This document shows, one piece after another, positions 9,035-16,671 of a DNA stretch of 19,076 nt; position 1 is the first letter of the stretch, and every line of letters starts with the position of its first letter. Origin of the DNA: Acidobacteria bacterium AH-259-L09 (GTDB lineage Bacteria; Acidobacteriota; UBA6911; RPQK01); contig JALLOL010000017.1 in NCBI GenBank assembly GCA_027717875.1, forward strand, positions 1 through 19,076, given 5' to 3'. The translations under genes and the position numbers were made by a program. The notes below the pieces were generated by a model. That model saw nothing but the letters and a program-made list of their open reading frames with translations, did not search any database and had not been told where the DNA came from.

Positions 9035-10585
9035 ATGGACGTTGAGGAAAAACTAAAGGAGCTGCGAGATCGTCATCTTGAGGCGGAAAAAGGTGGGGGT
9101 GAGGAACGCATTGAGCGGCAGCACAAAGCGGGTAAGCTGACGGCTCGAGAACGTGTTCATTTTCTCCTCGACGAAGGCACTTTTGAGGAATCAGACAAGT
9201 TTGTGGTGCACCGCTGTTCCGACCTGGGAATGGAACAAAGAAAGATCCCAGGCGATGGGGTGATTACCGGTTATGGCAAGATCGATGGTCGCCTGGTCTA
9301 CGTCTTTGCCCAGGACTTCACAGTTTTTGGGGGAAGCCTCTCTGAGACCTACGCCGCCAAAATCTGCAAGCTGATGGACCTGGCCATGAAAATGGGGGCC
9401 CCGGTCATCGGTCTCAATGACAGCGGAGGGGCTCGCATACAGGAAGGGGTGGTTAGCCTGGCCGGCTATGCCGACATTTTCTTGCGCAACACTCTTGCTA
9501 GCGGTGTAATTCCACAAATTTCCGCAATTATGGGTCCCTGTGCCGGCGGAGCCGTCTATTCGCCTGCCATTACTGACTTCATTTTTATGGTGCACAAGAC
9601 GAGTTACATGTTCATTACAGGGCCGGACGTCATCAAGACTGTCACTCAGGAAGAAGTGACAAAATCCGAACTGGGAGGAGCTACCACCCACACCACCACC
9701 AGCGGAGTGGCCCACTTTGCCGCCAACAGCGATGAAGAATGCTTGGCTAAGATCCGTAAGCTACTCTCCTTTCTTCCTTCAAATAACATGGAGGATCCGC
9801 CTCATCAGGAGTCTTCGGACAACCCGGACAGGGTTGATCCAACGTTGAACACACTCGTCCCCGCCGATCCCGATAAGCCGTACAATATCAAGGATGTCAT
9901 CCATTCGGTCGTGGACGACCACGACTTTGTTGAGGTGCATGCCCACTTTGCCGAAAACATCGTGATCGGGTTTGCTCGATTAAATGGGTTTGCGGTGGGA
10001 ATTGTCTCCAACCAGCCGGCCGTCCTGGCAGGAACTCTGGACATTAATTCGTCAGTCAAAGCAGCTCGGTTCGTTCGCTTTTGTGATGCTTTTAACATCC
10101 CCCTCGTAGTCTTTGAAGACGTGCCGGGGTTTCTACCCGGGGTCAGCCAGGAACATGGTGGGGTCATTAAACACGGCGCTAAACTTCTTTATGCCTTTGC
10201 CGAGGCAACGGTGCCCAAGATCACACTCATCACACGTAAGGCTTATGGGGGGGCTTACTGTGTAATGGCATCCAAACACATCCGGGCGGACATGAATTAC
10301 GCGTATCCGACGGCTGAAATTGCCGTGATGGGTCCACAAGGGGCTGTAGAAATCTTATACCGTAAAGAACTTGAGGCGAGTTCCGATCCGCAGAAATTTA
10401 AAGAGGAGAAAGTGGAAGAATTTCGAAGGAAATTCGCCAATCCCTACATTGCCGCGCAGCGAGGCTATATTGACGAGGTCATTGAGCCTCAGCACACACG
10501 GTCCAAACTCATTCGGGCTCTGGAGATGACTGCCAACAAGCGTGATACGAATCCGCCCCGAAAGCATGGAAATATACCGCTGTGA
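9035..10585 (+). CDS. pccB: Acyl-CoA (propionyl/methylmalonyl) carboxylase carboxyltransferase beta subunit
   Basis: A 516-residue carboxyltransferase that transfers CO2 from carboxybiotin to an acyl-CoA, most likely propionyl-CoA, in the cytoplasm. Markers: [22 protein letters not shown] at the N-terminus, [24 protein letters not shown], the oxyanion-forming [14 protein letters not shown] and [12 protein letters not shown], the [17 protein letters not shown] segment, and the second crotonase half with [35 protein letters not shown] and [21 protein letters not shown]. Length is typical. Residue 409 is Cys, where propionyl-CoA enzymes such as Streptomyces PccB carry Asp in GGAYDVM, so substrate range is open. 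The start has AAAAGGA only 1 nt from the ATG, an unusually tight spacing. The biotin carboxylase gene follows after a 175-bp repeat-bearing spacer. Confidence 0.94.
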   Translation: MDVEEKLKELRDRHLEAEKGGGEERIERQHKAGKLTARERVHFLLDEGTFEESDKFVVHRCSDLGMEQRKIPGDGVITGYGKIDGRLVYVFAQDFTVFGGSLSETYAAKICKLMDLAMKMGAPVIGLNDSGGARIQEGVVSLAGYADIFLRNTLASGVIPQISAIMGPCAGGAVYSPAITDFIFMVHKTSYMFITGPDVIKTVTQEEVTKSELGGATTHTTTSGVAHFAANSDEECLAKIRKLLSFLPSNNMEDPPHQESSDNPDRVDPTLNTLVPADPDKPYNIKDVIHSVVDDHDFVEVHAHFAENIVIGFARLNGFAVGIVSNQPAVLAGTLDINSSVKAARFVRFCDAFNIPLVVFEDVPGFLPGVSQEHGGVIKHGAKLLYAFAEATVPKITLITRKAYGGAYCVMASKHIRADMNYAYPTAEIAVMGPQGAVEILYRKELEASSDPQKFKEEKVEEFRRKFANPYIAAQRGYIDEVIEPQHTRSKLIRALEMTANKRDTNPPRKHGNIPL

Positions 10586-10591
10586 CTGAAG

Positions 10592-10658
10592 CTTTTGAGC
10601 TGTTGAGCTGTGAGTTCTGAGTCCTGAGTTCTGAGTTTTGAGCTTTTGAGCTGTTGAG
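10592..10658. repeat. Mixed 7/8-nt array of TGAG units
   Basis: Units CTTTTGAG, CTGTTGAG, CTGTGAG, TTCTGAG, TCCTGAG, TTCTGAG, TTTTGAG, CTTTTGAG, CTGTTGAG follow in tandem, alternating 7 and 8 nt. It lies in the pccB-accC spacer. Confidence 0.85.
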
Positions 10659-10700
10659 TATTGTCAGTCGCCGGCGGTCAGCCTTCTGGATTCTGGGATC

Positions 10701-10735
10701 ACGGATCACACGGATCTGAACGGATTTTCACGGAT
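10701..10735. repeat. Four ACGGAT motifs at about 10-bp spacing
   Basis: ACGGAT occurs at 10701, 10710, 10720 and 10730, spaced 9, 10 and 10 bp, i.e. about one helical turn. It lies 26 bp upstream of the biotin carboxylase ATG and is followed by TATATT. It may be another slippage repeat or a cluster of same-face binding sites. Confidence 0.7.
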
Positions 10736-10760
10736 ATATTGGATTCTGGCTCCTGGTAAA

Positions 10761-12284
10761 ATGCCGCCATTCAAAAAGATTCTAATCGCCAACCGGGGGG
10801 AGATTGCAGTCCGAATTATCCGGGCCTGTCGGGATCTGAGTATATCGCCGGTAGTGGTCTATTCAGACGCTGATCGAGAGGCCCTTCACGTCAAGCTGTC
10901 CGATGAGGCTCGCTGCATCGGGCCTTCCCCATCCACGCAAAGCTACCTGGTAATTGAAAAGATCATCGATGCCGCGCAAAAGTCTGGAGCGGAGGCAATC
11001 CACCCTGGATACGGTTTCCTGGCAGAAAACGAGAAATTCGCCCAGGCCTGTGCGGACTCCAGGTTGGTGTTCATTGGTCCCTCAGCCGCCTCCATGAAGT
11101 TGATGGGGAACAAGATTGCCAGCCGGGCAGCCGTTCATCAGGCGGGAGTACCGATTGTCCCGGGTACCGAGAGAGCCCTTCAGTCGATGGAAGACGCTCT
11201 GACGGCCGCTTCTCAAATCGGATACCCGGTGATGCTCAAGGCCAGTGCCGGAGGTGGAGGCAAAGGCTTAAGGGTAGTCTCCACTGAGCAGGAGCTCCGG
11301 TCCGTTTATGAAACGGCCCGCAGCGAAGCCAGGTCCTCCTTTAATGACCCGACTGTCTTTATGGAAAAGTACCTGGTTAAACCGCGTCACATTGAGATTC
11401 AAGTGCTGGGAGACCTGGAGGGCAACTTAATTCACCTTGCAGAAAGGGAATGCTCCATTCAGCGGCGTCACCAGAAACTTGTTGAGGAAAGTCCATCGCC
11501 TCTGGTTGACAATGAGCTCCGGCAGAGACTTGGCGAAGCAGCTGTGGCCGTTGCCAGGACTGCCGATTACTACAATGCGGGAACGGTCGAGTTTATGGTC
11601 GAGGCAGCGAGTACACCCGAAGAGTGCAAGTTTTATTTCCTGGAGATGAATACTCGCCTTCAGGTGGAGCACCCGGTCACGGAAATGGTGACAGGCATCG
11701 ATCTGGTACGCGAGCAAATCCTTGTCGCTGCAGGAAAAAAGCTGCGCTATGGTCAGGAAGACATCCGGCTTGGCGGAGCCGCCATTGAATGTCGCGTCTA
11801 CGCTGAAGATCCTCAAGACAAGTTTTTGCCTTCGCCCGGCAAGATCAACACTTATTTTGAGCCTTCCGGTCCCGGCGTCCGCACTGATAGCGGCGTTTGT
11901 GCCGGATCTACCATTCCCATTGAGTACGATCCACTCATCTCTAAGGTGGTGGCCTACGGAGAGTGCCGGAAACAAGCTATTGTTCGAATGCGAAGGGCTC
12001 TGCGTGAATACAAGATCGCGGGTGTGCGGACCACAATTCCTTTCTTTGAAGTCCTCCTCTCTCATCCCATATTCGTTAATGGCGACCTTCACACGCATTT
12101 TATTGACGAGCACCAATTAGTGGAGAGGATGGAAAAGGAGCTGGAAAAAGCCGAAACGATCCCTTTGATTGCCGCTGCTATCAACCACTTCCATCAGGCC
12201 CACACACCGAAACGGAGATCCGAACGCGCCTATAGTCTGTGGAAGAATTACGGGCGCTTCCCCAATCGATTCCGCAAATGGTGA
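10761..12284 (+). CDS. accC: Biotin carboxylase subunit of acyl-CoA carboxylase
   Basis: A 507-residue ATP-grasp enzyme that carboxylates the biotin on the partner carrier protein using ATP and bicarbonate. Features are the N-terminal KILIANRGEIAVRIIRACR block, HPGYGFLAEN, the glycine-rich ATP loop GGGGKG (164-169), RHIEIQVLGD, AERECSIQRRHQKLVEESPSP, and the catalytic EMNTRLQVEHPVTE from residue 295. The C-terminal domain contains RVYAEDP and FLPSPGKI. It lacks a biotinyl domain of its own; this sits in the next gene, 25 bp downstream. The C-terminal 60 residues (SLWKNYGRFPNRFRKW) extend beyond minimal AccC. No Shine-Dalgarno is seen before the ATG. It could serve acetyl- as well as propionyl-CoA carboxylase; pccB upstream favours the latter. 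Confidence 0.95.
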   Translation: MPPFKKILIANRGEIAVRIIRACRDLSISPVVVYSDADREALHVKLSDEARCIGPSPSTQSYLVIEKIIDAAQKSGAEAIHPGYGFLAENEKFAQACADSRLVFIGPSAASMKLMGNKIASRAAVHQAGVPIVPGTERALQSMEDALTAASQIGYPVMLKASAGGGGKGLRVVSTEQELRSVYETARSEARSSFNDPTVFMEKYLVKPRHIEIQVLGDLEGNLIHLAERECSIQRRHQKLVEESPSPLVDNELRQRLGEAAVAVARTADYYNAGTVEFMVEAASTPEECKFYFLEMNTRLQVEHPVTEMVTGIDLVREQILVAAGKKLRYGQEDIRLGGAAIECRVYAEDPQDKFLPSPGKINTYFEPSGPGVRTDSGVCAGSTIPIEYDPLISKVVAYGECRKQAIVRMRRALREYKIAGVRTTIPFFEVLLSHPIFVNGDLHTHFIDEHQLVERMEKELEKAETIPLIAAAINHFHQAHTPKRRSERAYSLWKNYGRFPNRFRKW

Positions 12285-12292
12285 AAACGAAC

Positions 12293-12557
12293 TGCCTCGC
12301 CTCATAAGTATGGTAACGTCTTGGGGCGAGCAGCACGGCGTGAAACTTGAGGCCCAGTACGACAATCGGACCTATCTCATCGAGGTAGAGGAGCGAGAGA
12401 GCCCCCACCTGGGATCATACTTTGAAATAAAAATCCATGGACACGAGGGAGAGCAAGTGCTGCCGGTTCGTGTCCTGAGTCGCAGCCAGGGACGTTGGAC
12501 CTTAGAAATCAAGGGAAAGATTGAAGACGTCCTCGTCACCGAGACAGGACATCGGCT
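12293..12557 (+). repeat. Direct repeat copy 1 (5' half of biotin carrier gene)
   Basis: 265 bp matching 14606-14871 in the same orientation, with about 11 substitutions and one 1-nt indel by my count (about 96% identity). It spans from 9 bp after the biotin carboxylase stop to mid-gene, ending in ACATCGGCT. Confidence 0.93.
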
Positions 12558-12864
12558 GCTCATTGACTGGCGCAATCGAACCTTCTCGATCCAGATCTAC
12601 AGCGTGAAAGAGAAACTGCGGCTCGAGTCGGTTCGGCCCCGCATGGCGGGTGTGGCATCCCTGAGGGCCCAAATGCCAGGAAAGGTCATCGCCGTTCTGG
12701 CTGCCGAGGGCCAGAGAGTCGAAGTTGGACAGGGTCTGCTTATTATCGAGGCCATGAAGATGCAAAATGAGTTAAGATCGCCGAAGTCGGGCACCGTGAG
12801 AAGCTGCAACGTCAGGCAAGGCGAAAGGGTCAACCCAGGAGATCTCTTGTTCGAGATCGAGTAG
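12310..12864 (+). CDS. Biotin carboxyl carrier protein of acyl-CoA carboxylase
   Basis: A 184-residue carrier. The C-terminal biotinyl (lipoyl-like) domain, about residues 118-184, contains QMPGKVIAVLAAEGQ and the biotinylation motif IIEAMKMQNELRSP, with K150 as the attachment lysine. The N-terminal 110 residues (about 10-105) form a beta-rich domain (YLIEVEERE, YFEIKIHG, RWTLEIKGK, RTFSIQIYSVK) that likely contacts the carboxylase or carboxyltransferase subunits, as the linker domain of propionyl-CoA carboxylase alpha does. The ATG at 12310 is chosen because it lies 25 bp after the biotin carboxylase stop and is where the homology with the downstream copy starts; longer in-frame starts would overlap accC. 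No Shine-Dalgarno is visible. The 5' half is duplicated downstream at 14606-14871. Confidence 0.9.
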   Translation: MVTSWGEQHGVKLEAQYDNRTYLIEVEERESPHLGSYFEIKIHGHEGEQVLPVRVLSRSQGRWTLEIKGKIEDVLVTETGHRLLIDWRNRTFSIQIYSVKEKLRLESVRPRMAGVASLRAQMPGKVIAVLAAEGQRVEVGQGLLIIEAMKMQNELRSPKSGTVRSCNVRQGERVNPGDLLFEIE

Positions 12865-12943
12865 ATATCCACGGTGGCGGTCCGTGAGGAGGAGGCGCGC
12901 CACGTCGTCGACCGGAAGTGGCGCCCTGTGTCACAATGTGCAC

Positions 12944-13180
12944 ATGAAAAGGATCAGCATCCGCGAGCTTCATATGAATACAGAACGTTGGGTCAGAAAA
13001 GCTGCCGAACAAGAAGAGATCGTGGTGACGGATCGGGGTACTCCGGTGGTGACCTTGGCTCCTTATGATCGATCCAAGGGCGGTAAGCCTCTTCCGAACC
13101 GGTGGAATCAGATAAAAAGGATGCCCAAAATTCCCGTGGATTCTGCTGTCTACGTTTCCGAGATGAGGAACCGGTCTTGA
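12944..13180 (+). CDS. Phd/YefM-type antitoxin
   Basis: A 78-residue antitoxin of the Phd (prevent-host-death) family. MKRISIRELHMNTERWVRKAAEQEEIVVTDRGTPVVTLAPY matches the N-terminal DNA-binding dimer fold (beta strand, SIREL helix, then the ITDRGKPVA-like strand pair). The C-terminal 35 residues (KRMPKIPVDSAVYVSEMRN) should wrap and inhibit the PIN toxin. ATG 12944 gives the exact family N-terminus; an earlier in-frame start at 12884 adds arginine-rich residues with no family match. An 8-bp palindrome TGTGCACA (12937-12944) overlaps the start and is a possible autoregulatory site. The stop overlaps the toxin start. Confidence 0.9.
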   Translation: MKRISIRELHMNTERWVRKAAEQEEIVVTDRGTPVVTLAPYDRSKGGKPLPNRWNQIKRMPKIPVDSAVYVSEMRNRS

Positions 13181-13608
13181 TCTACTTCGACGCCGCCTAC
13201 ATCTCGAAATGCTATCTCCATGAACCCGGCACAGAAAAAGTCATTGCGCTGGCAGGCAAGTCTGACGGGCTTTGTTCCAGCCACTATGGGCGGCTCGAAT
13301 TCTTTTCCGTTTTGCACAGGCACCTTCGAGAAGGGCATTTGAGCAGGCGACAAATCGCGAAAGTGCTGAACAATTTTCAACAGGACGAAAGAGACGATGT
13401 TTGGTACTGGCTACCGGTCACTTCCCCGCTCGTTGAGCAGATCTGCAGCCGTGTAAGGACGCTGCCTAAGACGGCGTTCCTTCGGGCCGGCGATGCTCTC
13501 GATTTGGGAACTGCCAGTGAAAATGGTTTCAGAGAAGTTTACACGAACGATCGGCACATGCTGGCGTGCACGAAATACTTCGACCTGATAGGGAAAAATG
13601 TGCTGTGA
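13177..13608 (+). CDS. PIN-domain toxin (VapC-like ribonuclease), partner of Phd-type antitoxin
   Basis: A 143-residue PIN nuclease; such toxins cut tRNA or other RNA with Mg2+ held by acidic residues. From the TTG at 13177 the product begins (M)IYFDAAYISKCYLHEPG. Expected acids are D5, E41 (RLEFFSVLHR), D106/D109 (AGDALDLGTA) and D125 (YTNDRHML). The TTG is favoured because TTGA overlaps the antitoxin stop by 4 nt and the protein then starts at the PIN first strand; earlier starts add unrelated residues read across the antitoxin gene. All catalytic positions are present, so it should be active. The antitoxin-toxin order is standard. Confidence 0.88.
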   Translation: MIYFDAAYISKCYLHEPGTEKVIALAGKSDGLCSSHYGRLEFFSVLHRHLREGHLSRRQIAKVLNNFQQDERDDVWYWLPVTSPLVEQICSRVRTLPKTAFLRAGDALDLGTASENGFREVYTNDRHMLACTKYFDLIGKNVL

Positions 13609-13760
13609 GACGAAGATCTGCGCCATAATGAGACGGAGAGATAAAGAGATAGAGAACAGTGCCGGTTCCGAGGTCGGCTTCATAATACTGGCGAAGACTT
13701 CTCCAGGCGAGAGCGGCTCAATTCACCCAACAGTCGGCGATTCATCATTCTGCTGATAAT

Positions 13761-13797
13761 TTGACATCATAACATCAGATGCTATATGCTGTGATGT
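13761..13797 (+). promoter_or_regulatory. Promoter and operator of the second TA module
   Basis: TTGACA (13761-13766), a 16-bp spacer and TATATG (13783-13788) form a near-consensus promoter just before the ATG at 13798. ACATCA occurs at 13764 and 13772 and its complement TGATGT at 13792-13797. The arms 13772-13777 and 13792-13797 flank the -10. This is the layout expected of an operator bound by a ribbon-helix-helix antitoxin for autorepression. Start of transcription would fall almost at the ATG. Confidence 0.65.
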
Positions 13798-14046
13798 ATG
13801 AGAACCACGCTGACACTCGACGAAGATGTTGCGGTGCAGCTGAACCGGCTGCGGAAAAAAAGCAACTCCAGTCTAAAACGAATCGTCAATGACTTGCTTC
13901 GACTCGGGCTGCAGCAAGCAGAAATGCCTGATCGGGAGCGCAAACCGTATCGAACAGAGGGAATCGCCCTCGGCCGATGCCTGGTTGGCAGTATTGATGA
14001 CGTCTCCGAGGCTCTGGCTGTGGCAGAAGGGGAATCCTTCCGATGA
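13798..14046 (+). CDS. vapB: Ribbon-helix-helix antitoxin (VapB-like)
   Basis: An 82-residue protein. MRTTLTLDEDVAVQLNRLRKKSNSSLKRIVNDLLRLGL is a ribbon-helix-helix DNA-binding domain: a short beta strand, then two helices. The C-terminal half (YRTEGIALGRCLVGSIDDVSEALAVAEG) resembles the toxin-binding tail of VapB proteins, where a conserved hydrophobic/acidic stretch blocks the PIN active site. The start follows a good promoter at once and lacks a Shine-Dalgarno. Stop and toxin start overlap by 4 nt (ATGA), indicating coupling. Confidence 0.9.
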   Translation: MRTTLTLDEDVAVQLNRLRKKSNSSLKRIVNDLLRLGLQQAEMPDRERKPYRTEGIALGRCLVGSIDDVSEALAVAEGESFR

Positions 14047-14471
14047 TACTGGTTGACGCCAATCTACTGATTTATGCCCGGGTGTCCTCTTTCGCGCAGC
14101 ACGAAGCTGCCCGGGACTGGTTGGATTCACACTTAAACGGTGCGGTGAAAGTCGGGCTACCCTGGCCCAGTCTGTTGGGGTTCGTTCGACTGGTGTCGAA
14201 CCCACGTGTCTTCGAACGCCCCGAGTCTATAGAAGGAGCTTGGCGACAAGTCGAGGAGTGGTTGGATTGTCCGGCCGGCTGGATCCCGTTACCCACGGAA
14301 AGCCATCGGCAGGTTCTCGGGTCTCTACTCCAAGACAGTGCATTGCGGGCCAATCACGTCCCGGAGGCCCACTTGGCTGCACTGGCGATTGAGCACGGGT
14401 TGACGCTCTGCTCGACTGACGCGGACTTCGCCCGATTTCCGGGACTTACCTGGAAGAACCCACTGGCGTGA
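14043..14471 (+). CDS. vapC: PIN-domain ribonuclease toxin (VapC-like)
   Basis: A 142-residue PIN toxin starting MILVDANLLIYARVSS with D5. LPWPSLLGFVRLVSNPRVF has the position-46 residue as Gly where many VapC proteins have Glu. The later acids are E108 (VPEAHLAALAIEHGL) and D125/D127 (STDADFARFPGL). The W-x-LL-G-F-x-R pattern occurs in the mycobacterial-type PIN subfamily, so the Gly alone does not prove inactivity. Paired with the ribbon-helix-helix antitoxin by a 4-nt overlap. It is only distantly similar to the first PIN toxin, so the two modules were not made by a recent duplication. Confidence 0.92.
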   Translation: MILVDANLLIYARVSSFAQHEAARDWLDSHLNGAVKVGLPWPSLLGFVRLVSNPRVFERPESIEGAWRQVEEWLDCPAGWIPLPTESHRQVLGSLLQDSALRANHVPEAHLAALAIEHGLTLCSTDADFARFPGLTWKNPLA

Positions 14472-14605
14472 AGCGGTTCCCTATCATCTGCCAACCCCCG
14501 TCAGATTGTTTCACAAGGGTTGAAACTTCGAGCTTGTTCCTTCTGTGTGCCAGCAACCTCAAGCCAATTCAACCGCCAACATCTTGAAGACATCAAGGCA
14601 CTAAG

Positions 14606-14884
14606 TGCCTCGCCTCATAAGTATGGTAGGGTTTTGGGGCGAGCAAGCACGGCGTGAAACTTGAGGCCCAGTACGACAATCGGACCTATCTCATCGAATT
14701 AGAGGAGCGAGAGAGCCCCGACCTGGGATCATACTTTGAAATAAAAATCCATCGACCCGACGGAGAGCAAATGCTGCCGGTTCGCGTCCTGAGTCGCAGC
14801 CAGGGACGTTGGACCTTAGAAATCAAGGGAAAGATTGAAGACGTCCTCGTCACCGAGACAGGACATCGGCTCGAGATGAAATAA
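14606..14884 (+). pseudogene. Frameshifted partial copy of the biotin carrier gene
   Basis: 14606-14871 is a 266-bp second copy of 12293-12557. The copy of the start codon (ATG 14623) is intact, but one extra base (GAGCAAGCAC versus GAGCAGCAC near 14644) shifts the frame and gives a stop 13 codons in. The original frame resumes from about 14654 and then ends at TAA 14884 with a new tail, HRLEMK. No biotinyl domain is present. Of the nine substitutions after the frameshift, most change the amino acid, as expected without selection. A hairpin AGGCAC-TAA-GTGCCT (14596-14610) spans the left junction. The flanking 14472-14605 has no gene. Confidence 0.92.
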
Positions 14885-14948
14885 GCCAAATGACCTTGCG
14901 GCAACCAATCCTTTGGCGACGGAGGCAGTAAAAACGACTGATCCGGTT

Positions 14949-14991
14949 GGTAGGGACGAAATGTTGTTGACATACCCTACTTTACCCTACC
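14949..14991. repeat. Inverted repeat downstream of the histidine kinase gene
   Basis: GGTAGGG (14949-14955) and CCCTACC (14985-14991) are perfect 7-bp arms; an extra CCCTAC lies inside at 14975. It starts 28 bp past the kinase stop on the minus strand and may help end that transcript. There is no T-run after the stem, so the assignment is weak. Confidence 0.3.
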
Positions 14992-15018
14992 GGTCTGAAT
15001 TTCCTGCCGCGCTGGCTC

Positions 15019-16482
15019 CTAGCCCGGAATTGTGAAGTAGAAGGTCGAGCCCTTTCCGGGTGCAGACTCTACCCAGATGCGCCCGCCGTGCCGTTCCACG
15101 ATCGTCTTGCAGATGGCCAGGCCGATGCCGCTGCCGGAATATTCGTCACGGCCGTGCAGACGCTGAAAGATGACGAAGATGCGCTCGGCGCCCTCCGGAT
15201 CAATACCAATGCCGTTGTCGCGAACGGAAAAGAGCCACTCACCCTCTTTTCGCTCGGCCCCGATGTGGACTTCTGGTGGACGATCACGTCGGAACTTGAT
15301 GGCGTTGGCAATGAGGTTCTGGAACACGTGAGTCAGTTGAGTCTCGTCCGCCATCAGGGTCGGTAAGGAATCGTGGGTCACCCCCGCATTGCTCTCTTGG
15401 ATGGCCTTCCGTAGATCGGCGACGACCTGCTTAAAAACGGCCTGGCTATCCGTCAATTCGAAGTCTTTGCTCCGTGTTGCGAGACGGGAGTAGGCGAGAA
15501 GGTCTTCAATCAGCCTGTGCATCCGAGTGGCGCCATCTACGGCATAATGGATGAACTCGTCGGCATCGGAATCGAGCTTGCCCTGGTAGCGCCGCTCCAG
15601 AAGCTGCAAGTAACTTGTTACCATGCGCAGTGGCTCCTGCAGATCGTGGGAGGCCACGGAGGCAAACTGCTCTAAGTCCTCATTGGAACGCTTGAGATCT
15701 TGCGCGTATTGGGCCAGCGCTTCTTCGGCCCGCTTGCGCTCGGTGATGTCCTGTAGGGTGGACCGCATCCCCAAGATCCGTCCTTCGCTGTCTCGGAGCA
15801 AGTGGTCTTCGATCAAGACCAGCACCGTGGTGCCGTCTTTGCACTTGTAGGTACGCTCGAATGCTCGCCCGGGTGGCTTCGTGCCGGCTATCTTAGCTTC
15901 GTACGCCTCCCGGGACTGTTCTTTCTCGACCACAAATTCCCAAACGGCCCTTCCCAGCATCTCCTCCAGGGTGTAGCCGAGCATTTCCAGCTCCGTTCGA
16001 TTAACGCTGGTGATGTAGCCCTGGCTGTCCAGCTCGTGGTATCCCACAGGCGCCTCATCGAACAAGTGTCGGAATCTGGCCTCACTGTCCTGCAATGCCT
16101 CCTCCACCTGCTTGGATTGGACCACTTTTTCCTGCAGGAGCTTGTATGAGAAGAACAGTCCAAGGGCAATTGTGATGAACGCGCAGATTTCCAGTATTTT
16201 CTGCAAGGTGTCGATCGGGAAATCAGGCTCCGAGCTGAATTCATCCAACAAATCAATCAGCAGCGCGTAGACAAATACACCCCAACCAACTGCCAATACC
16301 TTGATCCGGAGCCGGATGACGAAATAGTATCCAACGAGCACGACAGCCAGTTGGATGCCTTCGAAAAATATGTCATCCCAATTCAATGGGAGCTTCAGTG
16401 GGAAACTCGCAAACCACAGGAGGATCGTTACCCCCACAACAATTGGGACAATGTCCCGATGCGTGAAATCAAGCTTTCCCAT
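15019..16482 (-). CDS. Membrane-bound PAS sensor histidine kinase
   Basis: A 487-residue inner-membrane kinase. Four hydrophobic spans lie at about 11-26, 41-56, 62-78 and 97-113, joined by a short coiled linker (SKQVEEALQDSEARFRHL) to a PAS/PAC domain (about 135-250, ending GMRSTLQDITERKRAEE). Then come a HisKA dimerisation domain with the phospho-accepting H279 in VASHDLQEPLRMVTSY, and a HATPase with the N box NLIANAIKF (N393), G1 DNGIGI, F box IFQRLH and G2 GSGIGLAI. This is the phytochrome-like HK group. The ATG at 16482 has AAGGA 4 nt upstream. It has no receiver; the upstream hybrid gene on the same strand, 189 bp away, is the likely partner. The signal is unknown. Confidence 0.93.
   Translation of the reverse strand: MGKLDFTHRDIVPIVVGVTILLWFASFPLKLPLNWDDIFFEGIQLAVVLVGYYFVIRLRIKVLAVGWGVFVYALLIDLLDEFSSEPDFPIDTLQKILEICAFITIALGLFFSYKLLQEKVVQSKQVEEALQDSEARFRHLFDEAPVGYHELDSQGYITSVNRTELEMLGYTLEEMLGRAVWEFVVEKEQSREAYEAKIAGTKPPGRAFERTYKCKDGTTVLVLIEDHLLRDSEGRILGMRSTLQDITERKRAEEALAQYAQDLKRSNEDLEQFASVASHDLQEPLRMVTSYLQLLERRYQGKLDSDADEFIHYAVDGATRMHRLIEDLLAYSRLATRSKDFELTDSQAVFKQVVADLRKAIQESNAGVTHDSLPTLMADETQLTHVFQNLIANAIKFRRDRPPEVHIGAERKEGEWLFSVRDNGIGIDPEGAERIFVIFQRLHGRDEYSGSGIGLAICKTIVERHGGRIWVESAPGKGSTFYFTIPG
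15024..15057. repeat. 34-bp direct repeat at the kinase 3' end (copy 1)
   Basis: Identical to 18725-18758 in the same orientation. On the minus strand it encodes the kinase C-terminal GKGSTFYFTIP. The two copies flank the whole 3.7-kb signalling block. Confidence 0.9.
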
Positions 16483-16515
16483 ATGTCCTTCCCAGCTTGC
16501 CTACCGCCGTGCGAG

Positions 16516-16647
16516 TTAAATTCCACAAAATCGTATTTTTCGACAGGGCAAATCCATCTTATCCACGGCAGCCTGAACTCGTTGCTGGTCCTCCGCAACG
16601 ATGGACTCGATCCACTTTTCAGGGTTCTGGTAGAGACTCTCAGGGGC
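16516..16647 (-). pseudogene. PAS-domain remnant between the two kinase genes
   Basis: An open stretch of 43 codons, bounded by stops at 16648-16650 and 16516-16518, reads SLYQNPEKWIESIV then AEDQQRVQAAVDK. This matches the NPxxWxxxIHPEDRxRV segment of PAS_3-type domains. No start codon, no rest of the PAS domain and no kinase follow. It looks like a fragment of a lost sensor gene in the spacer downstream of the hybrid gene. Confidence 0.6.
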
Positions 16648-16671
16648 TTACAAGGGCTTCTAATTGCCTAC

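Noticed and set aside
8832..9056. Repetitive ORF with KPETWNL units
   Set aside because: Also a translation of heptamers, overlapping the transaldolase end and pccB start in another frame.
11427..12116. 229-codon antisense ORF within the biotin carboxylase gene
   Set aside because: Shadow of a strongly conserved coding sequence; product resembles nothing and lacks a start signal.
14654..14884. Intact small gene in the second carrier copy
   Set aside because: It is the frameshifted 5' half of the carrier gene with no biotinyl domain; the start at 14654 is an accident of the frame.
14967..14972. TTGACA as a promoter on the plus strand
   Set aside because: No suitable -10 at the right spacing and it would point into the convergent kinase gene.
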